Positions 1 to 5,122 of a stretch of DNA of 6,108 nt are shown piece after piece. The stretch spans positions 1 through 6,108 of the forward strand of contig JAGLFE010000523.1 of the NCBI GenBank assembly GCA_023144675.1, read 5' to 3'. This stretch comes from Thiomargarita sp. (lineage in GTDB: Bacteria > Pseudomonadota > Gammaproteobacteria > Beggiatoales > Beggiatoaceae). The notes under the pieces were generated by a model. It was not told the origin of the DNA. It saw only the letters and a program-made list of their open reading frames with translations, and searched no databases. The position numbers and the translations under genes were made by a program. Within the stretch, counting starts at the first letter, position 1; each line of letters opens with the position of its first letter.

Positions 1-137
1 TGAGGAATCAGTTGGTCTATCAGTGTACCAATACCCAGTTCATCGTACATACCTGCTACTAATCCTAGATGTTCGAGTTGCTTGCTTTGGTAATGTTTGG
101 GATCGTACATTGTTCCTGTTTCAACATGTATTGCCAT
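1..137 (-). CDS. DUF4277/IS1634-type transposase, N-terminal fragment (runs off window)
   Basis: The reverse strand reads from an ATG at 137 through 45 codons to the window edge without a stop. The peptide contains EHLGLVAGMYDELGIGTLID at residues 22-41 and ends in QLIP. The L-[DE]-HLGLVAGM-x-DELGIG block is the conserved opening of the DUF4277 domain that heads IS1634-type (IS4 superfamily) DDE transposases; this match is from memory of the family. The catalytic DDE residues would lie beyond the left edge, so it cannot be said whether the element is intact. No clear Shine-Dalgarno sequence precedes the ATG. The reading frame and family look secure; an alternative start at the internal ATG (residue 10) is possible. 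Confidence 0.82.
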   Translation of the reverse strand, partial: MAIHVETGTMYDPKHYQSKQLEHLGLVAGMYDELGIGTLIDQLIP

Positions 138-350
138 AAGTTATAGAGTCTTTGCTAAGTAATTACTAATTTATTATTATTGGTGTGCGGAGTGTCGGTT
201 ATAATATTTGGTTTTTAATTTAAACTTTTCATATCTGCGTAACTTCAGTTAAAAATTTAAATTATTTTTGTGTAATTGTAATTCATTGATTTAACAGAAC
301 TTATTTTAACCCTTAATTCGCATTACCACTACTTTGTTCAGGATTACCAT
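138..350. other. AT-rich spacer between bioA 3' end and the transposase; probable IS end
   Basis: This 213-bp gap contains no open frame worth calling. It should include one end of the IS element whose transposase begins at 137. The terminal repeat cannot be fixed because the other end of the element is outside the window. A relatively GC-rich block at 182-200 (around gtgtgcggagtgtcgg) and ctgcgtaa at 235-242 stand out from the AT-rich surroundings and are candidates for the terminus. No intrinsic terminator with a GC-rich stem and T-tract is seen after the bioA stop; only A/T-only inverted repeats occur near 250-268. Confidence 0.4.
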
Positions 351-1655
351 TTATTGCCATAAATTTTTATCGCTAACTATTTCAATCATCGCATTAATTA
401 CCTGCATTAATTCGGCTTCTTTAATAATATAAGGTGGCATAATATAAACCAAATTTTTAAAAGGACGCACCCAAACCTCACGTTTAACAAATTCAGCTTG
501 TATTTTCGCCATATTAATTACTTCCTTTAATTCAATCACACCCACTGCACCTAATATCCTAATATCAGCCACTTGTGGTAAAGAAATAATTGGCAATAGA
601 AATTTTTTCAACTGGGTTTCAATTTGCATAACCCGTTGTTGCCAAGGCGTATCAAGTAAAAGTTGAATACTTGCGGTAGCAACTGAACAGGCTAATGGAT
701 TTGCCATAAAAGTTGGACCGTGCATAAATACACCCGGTGGATTAGATGATATTATTTCACTGATTTTTTGAGTAGTCAAAGTAGCGGCTAAACTCATGTA
801 ACCACCAGTTAAAGCCTTGCCTAAACACAAAATATCTGGTACAATATTCGCCTGTTCAAAAGCAAATAAACTGCCAGTGCGACCAAAACCAGTAGCAATT
901 TCATCCAAAATTAATAATATCTCATATTTATCGCATAATTGACGTACTCGGCGTAAATAAGTTGGACAATATACCCGCATCCCGCCAGCTCCCTGCAACA
1001 ATGGTTCTAAGATAACAGCAGCGATTTCATTATGGTGTTGCGTTAAAATTGCTTTAAAACTGGCTATATCAGTTTCATTCCATTCAGCATCGGTACGAGA
1101 TTGAGGTTCATCGGCAAAAAAGTGTTGCGGTAATAAATGGGAGAATAAATTGTGCATTCCATTAACTGGATCACAAACCGCCATCGCTCCAAAAGTATCA
1201 CCATGATAGCCTCGACGAATAGTCAATAGCTTCTGTTTCTCCACCTTCCCCACTGCTTGCCAGTATTGAATTGCCATTTTGATTGCAACTTCCACCGCCA
1301 CCGACCCCGAATCAGAAAAAAATACTTTTTCCAACTCAATAGGGGTAATTTCCACTAATAAGCGCGCTAATTTTATAGCTGGAGCATGGGTTAAGCCGCC
1401 AAACATGATATGCGCCATTTTATCTACTTGAGCATGAATAGCTTGATTTAGATAAGGGTGATTGTAGCCATGAATCACTGACCACCAAGAAGCCATACCA
1501 TCTATTAGTTGTTTTCCATTCGCCAAGGTTAAGTAAACGCCTTTAGCGGCAACAACTGGATAAACTGGAACTGGATTTGGAATAGCGGTATAAGGATGCC
1601 AAATATGATGCTTATCGTAAGCTAATTCATCATCTAATTGGGAGAGATTTTTCAT
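351..1655 (-). CDS. bioA: Adenosylmethionine-8-amino-7-oxononanoate aminotransferase (DAPA synthase)
   Basis: This PLP-dependent class III aminotransferase makes 7,8-diaminopelargonate from 8-amino-7-oxononanoate (KAPA), using S-adenosylmethionine as amino donor; it is the antepenultimate step of biotin synthesis, in the cytoplasm. At 434 residues it is the usual length and can be aligned by eye with E. coli BioA throughout. Visible landmarks: HIWHPYT with Tyr22 (E. coli Tyr17), the BioA-specific Trp pair W57-W58 in MASWW, GYHGDTFGAM with Tyr150, the PLP-ring Asp251 in DEIATGFGRTG, the Schiff-base Lys280 in LGKALTGG, HGPTF at 312-316, and Arg397 in VRPF, expected to bind the KAPA carboxylate. 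All key residues are present. The ATG lies 3 nt beyond the folK stop with no strong ribosome-binding site, so translation probably relies on coupling to folK. Other bio genes are not nearby. Confidence 0.97.
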   Translation of the reverse strand: MKNLSQLDDELAYDKHHIWHPYTAIPNPVPVYPVVAAKGVYLTLANGKQLIDGMASWWSVIHGYNHPYLNQAIHAQVDKMAHIMFGGLTHAPAIKLARLLVEITPIELEKVFFSDSGSVAVEVAIKMAIQYWQAVGKVEKQKLLTIRRGYHGDTFGAMAVCDPVNGMHNLFSHLLPQHFFADEPQSRTDAEWNETDIASFKAILTQHHNEIAAVILEPLLQGAGGMRVYCPTYLRRVRQLCDKYEILLILDEIATGFGRTGSLFAFEQANIVPDILCLGKALTGGYMSLAATLTTQKISEIISSNPPGVFMHGPTFMANPLACSVATASIQLLLDTPWQQRVMQIETQLKKFLLPIISLPQVADIRILGAVGVIELKEVINMAKIQAEFVKREVWVRPFKNLVYIMPPYIIKEAELMQVINAMIEIVSDKNLWQ

Positions 1656-1659
1656 TGAA

Positions 1660-2145
1660 CTAGAGATTAACTTTTTTCAAAGTTTGTTGATTTTTTTGTT
1701 CAAAGCTATGCCATAATTCGGTATAAGTTTTTTGCAAAATTGGATGTTTTAAATCGGGGGCAATCTCGCTAAGTGGCTGTAAAACAAAGGCGTATTGTAA
1801 AATTTCATCACCAGGCACAGTTATTTTATCCTCTTTATAAATTATATCGTCATAAAGTAAAATATCTAAATCCAGCGTGCGGGGACTAAAAGGATTAGCA
1901 GTGCGTTTTCTATCATTATTATTTTCAATCAAATGCAATAAATGAAAGATTTTTATTAAATCATAATGGGTAGTAAATCCAGCCACAAGATTGTAAAAAT
2001 TATCGCCAGCAAAACCAATGGCTTTACTTTCATAAACAGATGATGAAATTAATTGCCCAAAGTTTTGTTCCAATTCAATTAAACCAGCATTAATATACCG
2101 TTTTGGTTCAATATTACTGCCAATACTAATGTAAATTTGTGCCAC
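1660..2145 (-). CDS. folK: 2-amino-4-hydroxy-6-hydroxymethyldihydropteridine pyrophosphokinase (HPPK)
   Basis: HPPK transfers pyrophosphate from ATP to 6-hydroxymethyl-7,8-dihydropterin, the step after FolB in folate synthesis. The 161-residue protein has the N-terminal SIGSNIEP (7-14), a pterin-pocket FYNLVAGF (50-57, with Asn52), and the signature FSPRTLDLDILLYDD (86-100), whose Asp92 and Asp94 correspond to the two magnesium-binding aspartates of E. coli HPPK (Asp95, Asp97). The C-terminal block YAFVLQPLSEIAPDLKHP (118-135) is typical of the FolK subtype encoded next to folB in many gammaproteobacteria. The start is GTG, not ATG; its G is also the last base of the folB TAG stop (TAGTG), a classic termination-reinitiation junction. 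A GGAG lies 13 nt upstream inside folB, farther than ideal, which again points to coupling. Confidence 0.95.
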   Translation of the reverse strand: MAQIYISIGSNIEPKRYINAGLIELEQNFGQLISSSVYESKAIGFAGDNFYNLVAGFTTHYDLIKIFHLLHLIENNNDRKRTANPFSPRTLDLDILLYDDIIYKEDKITVPGDEILQYAFVLQPLSEIAPDLKHPILQKTYTELWHSFEQKNQQTLKKVNL

Positions 2146-2504
2146 TAGCTTGGTTTAACTCCACGTTCAATGATTACACCAACATCTTTGGCATGACGTA
2201 CCGCACCTTGTTTATTTACTCGTAACCGCACCCAAGGAACTGCAAATTCAGTCAAAATAATTTCAGCCATTCGCTCGGCTAAAGTTTCAACTAATTTAAA
2301 TTCGCTATGACCGACAAAATCAATTAAACGCTTTGCCACCGCTTTATAATTTAAAGTGTCTTCTAACTTATCTGTTTCAGCCGCTTGCCGAATATCAGTA
2401 GCCATTTCTAAATCAAAAATAACCGTTTGTTTGATTTGCCGTTCCCAATCAAAAACTCCAATAATGGTTTCTATCTTTAAGTCATTTATATAAATAATAT
2501 CCAT
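2145..2504 (-). CDS. folB: Dihydroneopterin aldolase
   Basis: FolB cleaves 7,8-dihydroneopterin to 6-hydroxymethyl-7,8-dihydropterin and glycolaldehyde, feeding FolK directly. The 119-residue length is normal for the single-domain octameric enzyme. It matches E. coli FolB by eye: IGVFDWER (15-22) with Glu21, LNYKAVA with Tyr53, LVETLAERMAE with Glu73, the catalytic-lysine motif NKQGAVRHA with Lys98, and VGVIIERG near the C-terminus. No active-site residue appears to be missing. It is the first gene of the folB-folK-bioA run. An AGAGG at 2517-2521 sits 12 nt before the ATG and is the likely ribosome-binding site; it lies within an inverted-repeat arm of the upstream element (see 2513-2531). 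No convincing promoter was found in the 334 bp upstream. Confidence 0.96.
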   Translation of the reverse strand: MDIIYINDLKIETIIGVFDWERQIKQTVIFDLEMATDIRQAAETDKLEDTLNYKAVAKRLIDFVGHSEFKLVETLAERMAEIILTEFAVPWVRLRVNKQGAVRHAKDVGVIIERGVKPS

Positions 2505-2512
2505 GGAATTAT

Positions 2513-2531
2513 TAAACCTCTTGCATAAATA
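2513..2531. repeat. Left arm of outer 19-bp imperfect inverted repeat (pairs with 2775-2793)
   Basis: Positions 2513-2531 read TAAACCTCTTGCATAAATA; the reverse complement of 2775-2793 reads TAGTCCTCTTGCAAAAGTA. They match at 15 of 19 positions, including an unbroken CCTCTTGCA. The two arms bound a 281-bp stretch without genes, which looks like a short non-autonomous element or a decayed insertion sequence. No target-site duplication was recognised next to either arm. The left arm contains the putative folB ribosome-binding site. Confidence 0.45.
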
Positions 2532-2567
2532 GTGTAACTGATTTATTTTACTTGTAATTTAACAACG

Positions 2568-2693
2568 GTTCGGACAGTTTTTGAAATTTATATTGCTTTA
2601 AAATATTAAGTAGTTGAAATTTAAGCAGTTTTTAAATTGTGCCTAAAAATAAAAAATATTTTAATAACAATGGTTTATAAAAACTGTCCGAAC
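2568..2693. mobile_element. 126-bp MITE-like palindromic element with perfect 15-bp terminal inverted repeats
   Basis: The ends are exact inverted copies: gttcggacagttttt at 2568-2582 and aaaaactgtccgaac at 2679-2693. The symmetry continues inward: attg followed by ttaaaatatt at 2593-2607 is mirrored by aatattttaa and caat at 2655-2671, giving imperfect arms of about 40 nt around a loop of about 47 nt. The ends are GC-richer than the core, which is almost purely A/T and includes a direct repeat ttgaaattta at 2581-2590 and 2614-2623. It encodes nothing. Small size, terminal repeats and intergenic position fit a miniature inverted-repeat transposable element mobilised in trans. No clear target-site duplication is seen, and the transposase family was not identified. 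Confidence 0.6.
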
Positions 2694-2774
2694 TATTTAT
2701 TTAATAAATGTTGATTAAATAAAATACTTATTTAAGCTTTTTGTTATTTCCTACTTCATAATTATCTCATTTTT

Positions 2775-2793
2775 TACTTTTGCAAGAGGACTA
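2775..2793. repeat. Right arm of outer 19-bp imperfect inverted repeat (pairs with 2513-2531)
   Basis: This is the partner of the left arm, containing ttttgcaagagg at 2778-2789. The arm lies 46 bp beyond the DUF262 stop codon, so the element as defined ends short of that gene and does not carry it. The CCTCTTGCAAAAG-like end recalls termini of IS5-group elements, but that resemblance is from memory and is weak. Confidence 0.42.
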
Positions 2794-2804
2794 TTCAAGC
2801 ACAC

Positions 2805-2827
2805 TGCCTTATTCGTAATAATGGGCA
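2805..2827 (-). terminator. Possible hairpin terminator after the DUF262 gene
   Basis: Eleven bases beyond the stop codon of the DUF262 gene the transcript can fold as TGCC-(CA bulge)-TTATT, loop ACG, AATAA-GGCA, a 9-bp stem with a 2-nt bulge. No U-tract follows on the minus strand, so this is not a classic intrinsic terminator. It could be a 3'-end stabilising structure or a weak terminator separating the gene from folB. Confidence 0.3.
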
Positions 2828-2838
2828 TAGCTTACAAA

Positions 2839-4887
2839 TTATTTAAATTTAATAATCAATTCATCCTCAAAATTAAATATAGTCAAAGTTGTTTTGATTT
2901 GTTCAAACTTTATCTTGTTACTAAAATTAGATTCTATAAAGTAAGTTTCATTCAAAGCAAGAGCTTGTCTTAACTTATTTTTATCTTGAGTTAAATTCAA
3001 TTTTCCAAGTAGCTCAGTATTAAAAAATGGTTCAGGTTCTAAATCAAATAAAGTTTTCATTACCTTAGAATATAATTCACTAACTTTTGTCATCTGTAAC
3101 TTTTCATCTAAGAAAATGACATATTCTAACTTTTTGTTAGTCGGATCGTCTACATCAAATATATTGACTTCATCTGGGACAGATTCATTTATTTCTACCA
3201 ATGGAAATTTCCAAACTTTTAGGAAACGTTCTTTAATCAATATAAAACGTTCTTCTATCTCTGCTTTTCCCAATTTATCAATAGTTGATAAATAACGATT
3301 TAACCAAAGACGACTATATTTATAACCTTGTTCCTTACCATCATTATTCATATCCCTTTTTTGTATAAAAGATTTATTACTCAAGATTCCATTGTTACCA
3401 GAAAGTGTAAGATTAGCAATAGTATTCAGATAATTTTCCTTTATAATATTGTATTCATCAATACCTAAATCAACCTTCCACTTTGCATCAGGATTTTGTG
3501 GAAATATATGTTCTATTGTGAGATTATTAATTTGAACTAATTCTTTGTTTTCAAAATTTTCTAAACGTTCAAAAAAATAAATTCTATTTTTGGGTTTAAT
3601 CCCATATACATCCTTTTCTCTTAAAGCATTTATAACTTCATGATTTGAAGGGAATTTTTGACTACCTTTTTTTCTCAGTAATGATTTTCCAATAGATGCT
3701 AAATAATCAAATTTATCCACATCATCATACAATTTCATGAAGATTTTATTAAGTGCATTTGTCGGCAATCCAATTATAAAACGTCTCCACACAAACGATT
3801 GTATTAATTCGAGAATATTTACAAATATATCTTTTTGAATTACTTTACTTGAATAATCATCATACACTTTCATCAAAAATGGATACGCTACGTTTACTTC
3901 TAAACGATTAATATATTCAATCTGAAGCCTTATTTCCTGATCTTGTTCTTTTTCAGGATTAAGTAATTTGTTATAATGTATAGCAAATTTCTTTATTGGA
4001 GATAAATAATCTTCCAACTTTTCAACAGTTCTAGTTGGGAAATTAGCCTTGAATTCTTGATAAACTTTTCCTTTGTTTGGAATTTTCTTATTTAAAAATG
4101 TAAGATAATCTCTTATAAAATCAGATACTCTATTTTTTGCAGTTTTTTCTTCTTTAGCCAGTTTTTCTATTATTTCCCAATAATTTTCATAAATTTTTTG
4201 TTGGCTTTTCCGTTTAAGTCCCATCAAAATATAGTTTCTAATAAGATCAGCCTGTGAAAGTTCTAATCCAGTTGAATTCAAACTTTCAAAAATTCTTTGC
4301 GGATCGTCCTTTTCTCTATCAAGAGATATTTCAACAAACATAATTTTAGACAACCCCTTTAAAACCAATTCGTAGTTTTCTTCGATAATAAATTCTTTAA
4401 AATAGTTAAAATTATCAATTAGACGTGAAAAATCGGAATATTCTTCTTCAGAGGAATTTCTTAATAAATGTTTTAATACCTGATCATTATTCTCGGTTGG
4501 TCTTAATTTTAATTTTTCTTCTTCTTCTGAAAATTTATTTATCAGATATGTTTCATTAATACGATTAATCAATGAATCTTTTTTTAATTTGATAGCTAAT
4601 TTATAAATTACTAGATAAATTAACGTTACTGTAGTTAATCTCTGTTGACCATCAATAATGGTTAATTCTGTAATTCCAGATGCTGAGTAAACATCGTCAT
4701 GTATATAAACAATGCTACCAATAAAATGAGCATTTATATTCTCATTATTTCCTATATTAATAACATCATCTAATAGTTTTTTACATTGAACATGAGCCCA
4801 ATCATAATTTCTTTGATAGACAGGAATAACAAATTGAGTATCATTTTGTGCTAAAAATTTATTTAAATTTACTTCTCTTGCGTTCAT
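2839..4887 (-). CDS. DUF262 and DUF1524 (HNH) protein, GmrSD/BrxU/SspE-like type IV restriction nuclease
   Basis: This 682-residue protein (from ATG 4887) carries an N-terminal DUF262 ParB/sulfiredoxin-like domain: IPVYQRNYDW (21-30), FIGSIV (55-60), and the nucleotide-binding loop IIDGQQRLTT (77-86, D79-G80-Q81-Q82-R83). FESLNSTGLELSQADLIRN (200-218) is also conserved in DUF262 proteins. After a mostly helical middle comes the DUF1524 HNH nuclease: LTIEHIFPQN (456-465, His460) and NTIANLTL with ILSNKSFIQKR (488-511, Asn492 and Asn504). About 110 further residues, LEYVIFLDEKLQMTKV onward, form an unrecognised C-terminal domain. Characterised relatives (GmrSD, BrxU, SspE) use NTP-dependent DUF262 action with HNH cleavage against phage DNA with modified bases, or protect phosphorothioated hosts; that function is inferred here. 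Both signature motifs are intact. The frame is also open to a TTG at 4917, but family members usually begin about 10 residues before the VxLxKFL segment, favouring ATG 4887, which has a GGA 8 nt upstream. Composition is more AT-rich than bioA. Confidence 0.9.
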   Translation of the reverse strand: MNAREVNLNKFLAQNDTQFVIPVYQRNYDWAHVQCKKLLDDVINIGNNENINAHFIGSIVYIHDDVYSASGITELTIIDGQQRLTTVTLIYLVIYKLAIKLKKDSLINRINETYLINKFSEEEEKLKLRPTENNDQVLKHLLRNSSEEEYSDFSRLIDNFNYFKEFIIEENYELVLKGLSKIMFVEISLDREKDDPQRIFESLNSTGLELSQADLIRNYILMGLKRKSQQKIYENYWEIIEKLAKEEKTAKNRVSDFIRDYLTFLNKKIPNKGKVYQEFKANFPTRTVEKLEDYLSPIKKFAIHYNKLLNPEKEQDQEIRLQIEYINRLEVNVAYPFLMKVYDDYSSKVIQKDIFVNILELIQSFVWRRFIIGLPTNALNKIFMKLYDDVDKFDYLASIGKSLLRKKGSQKFPSNHEVINALREKDVYGIKPKNRIYFFERLENFENKELVQINNLTIEHIFPQNPDAKWKVDLGIDEYNIIKENYLNTIANLTLSGNNGILSNKSFIQKRDMNNDGKEQGYKYSRLWLNRYLSTIDKLGKAEIEERFILIKERFLKVWKFPLVEINESVPDEVNIFDVDDPTNKKLEYVIFLDEKLQMTKVSELYSKVMKTLFDLEPEPFFNTELLGKLNLTQDKNKLRQALALNETYFIESNFSNKIKFEQIKTTLTIFNFEDELIIKFK

Positions 4888-4926
4888 AGATATTATCCAA
4901 TTTTCATTTTTAATCAATCACCTTAC

Positions 4927-4972
4927 GCAGGCGTGAGAATTTTGCAAAAATTGCAACTGAGCAAAAGCCTGC
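4927..4972 (-). promoter_or_regulatory. Stem-loop in the 5' leader of the DUF262 gene
   Basis: On the minus strand GCAGGC-TTTTGC (4972-4961) can pair with GCAAAA (4945-4940) and GCCTGC (4932-4927), giving 12 base pairs with a 7-nt one-sided bulge. An alternative inner helix is TTGCAA-TTT-TTGCAA (4956-4942). It sits inside the predicted leader, 39 nt before ATG 4887. It may be an RNA control element or a relic of a small palindromic repeat; the sequence cannot tell which. Confidence 0.35.
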
Positions 4973-5034
4973 TGAATAACCTTGAGTTTTTAAAGCTTAA
5001 TGTAGGCATAAAGTGTGGCAAAAAAGTGATTAAC

Positions 5035-5063
5035 TTGTATAATAAATTTTAAAAGATTATAAT
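5035..5063 (+). promoter_or_regulatory. Predicted sigma-70 promoter for the glycosyltransferase gene
   Basis: TTGTAT at 5035-5040 and a perfect TATAAT at 5058-5063 are separated by 17 bp on the plus strand. The -10 matches consensus in full and the -35 in its first three bases. Transcription would begin near 5070, leaving a leader of about 53 nt before the TTG start at 5123. The -10 box is shared with the leftward promoter because GATTATAATC (5055-5064) is a palindrome. Confidence 0.45.
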
Positions 5064-5085
5064 CTATATTTACTAAAGATGTCAA
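5056..5085 (-). promoter_or_regulatory. Consensus sigma-70 promoter for the DUF262 gene
   Basis: On the minus strand a perfect TTGACA (5085-5080) is followed after 18 bp by a perfect TATAAT (5061-5056). Transcription would start near 5049, giving a leader of about 160 nt before ATG 4887. Two exact hexamers at acceptable spacing are uncommon by chance even in AT-rich DNA, so this is the best-supported promoter in the window. No operator other than the palindromic -10 itself was recognised. Confidence 0.58.
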
Positions 5086-5122
5086 ATTCAAAGCTTTAAT
5101 ATAAAAATAAAGTACAACCATT

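Larger units (their letters stand above)
2505..2838. other. 334-bp gene-free interval with nested repeat elements
   Basis: Between the DUF262 gene stop and the folB start there is no plausible coding frame on either strand. The interval contains the outer 15/19 inverted repeat (2513-2531 with 2775-2793), the inner 126-bp palindromic element (2568-2693), an A/T-only inverted repeat (2696-2705 with 2714-2723, 8-nt loop), and a hairpin at 2805-2827 just past the DUF262 stop. A promoter for folB-folK-bioA must lie here or farther upstream, but no sequence with both a recognisable -35 and -10 at proper spacing was found on the minus strand. Read-through from the DUF262 gene is possible. Confidence 0.6.

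Noticed and set aside
2505..2580. Promoter for folB (TTACAA with TACACT, or TTGTTA with TAAATC)
   Set aside because: Spacings are 14-15 bp and the -10 matches are poor; no combination met a reasonable standard.
2696..2723. A/T-only inverted repeat tttatttaat / attaaataaa
   Set aside because: With no G or C in the stem, such repeats are expected by chance in DNA this AT-rich; mentioned only within the spacer description.
4888..4917. Ten-codon N-terminal extension of the DUF262 protein from TTG 4917
   Set aside because: The frame is open and an AAGG lies nearby, but only 3 nt from the TTG. Family members start about where Met at 4887 lies, and the extra residues (MIKNENWIIS) look like leader sequence.
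2839..4917. Complete multi-gene defence system (BREX, Ssp, or split GmrS/GmrD)
   Set aside because: Only one fused DUF262-DUF1524 gene is present; neighbouring genes are folate/biotin enzymes and a glycosyltransferase.
4916..4980. Plus-strand reading frames such as TLRRRENFAKIATEQKPAE, suggesting a broken gene remnant
   Set aside because: Too short, without a start or homology I can name, and the same bases are better explained as the structured leader of the DUF262 gene.
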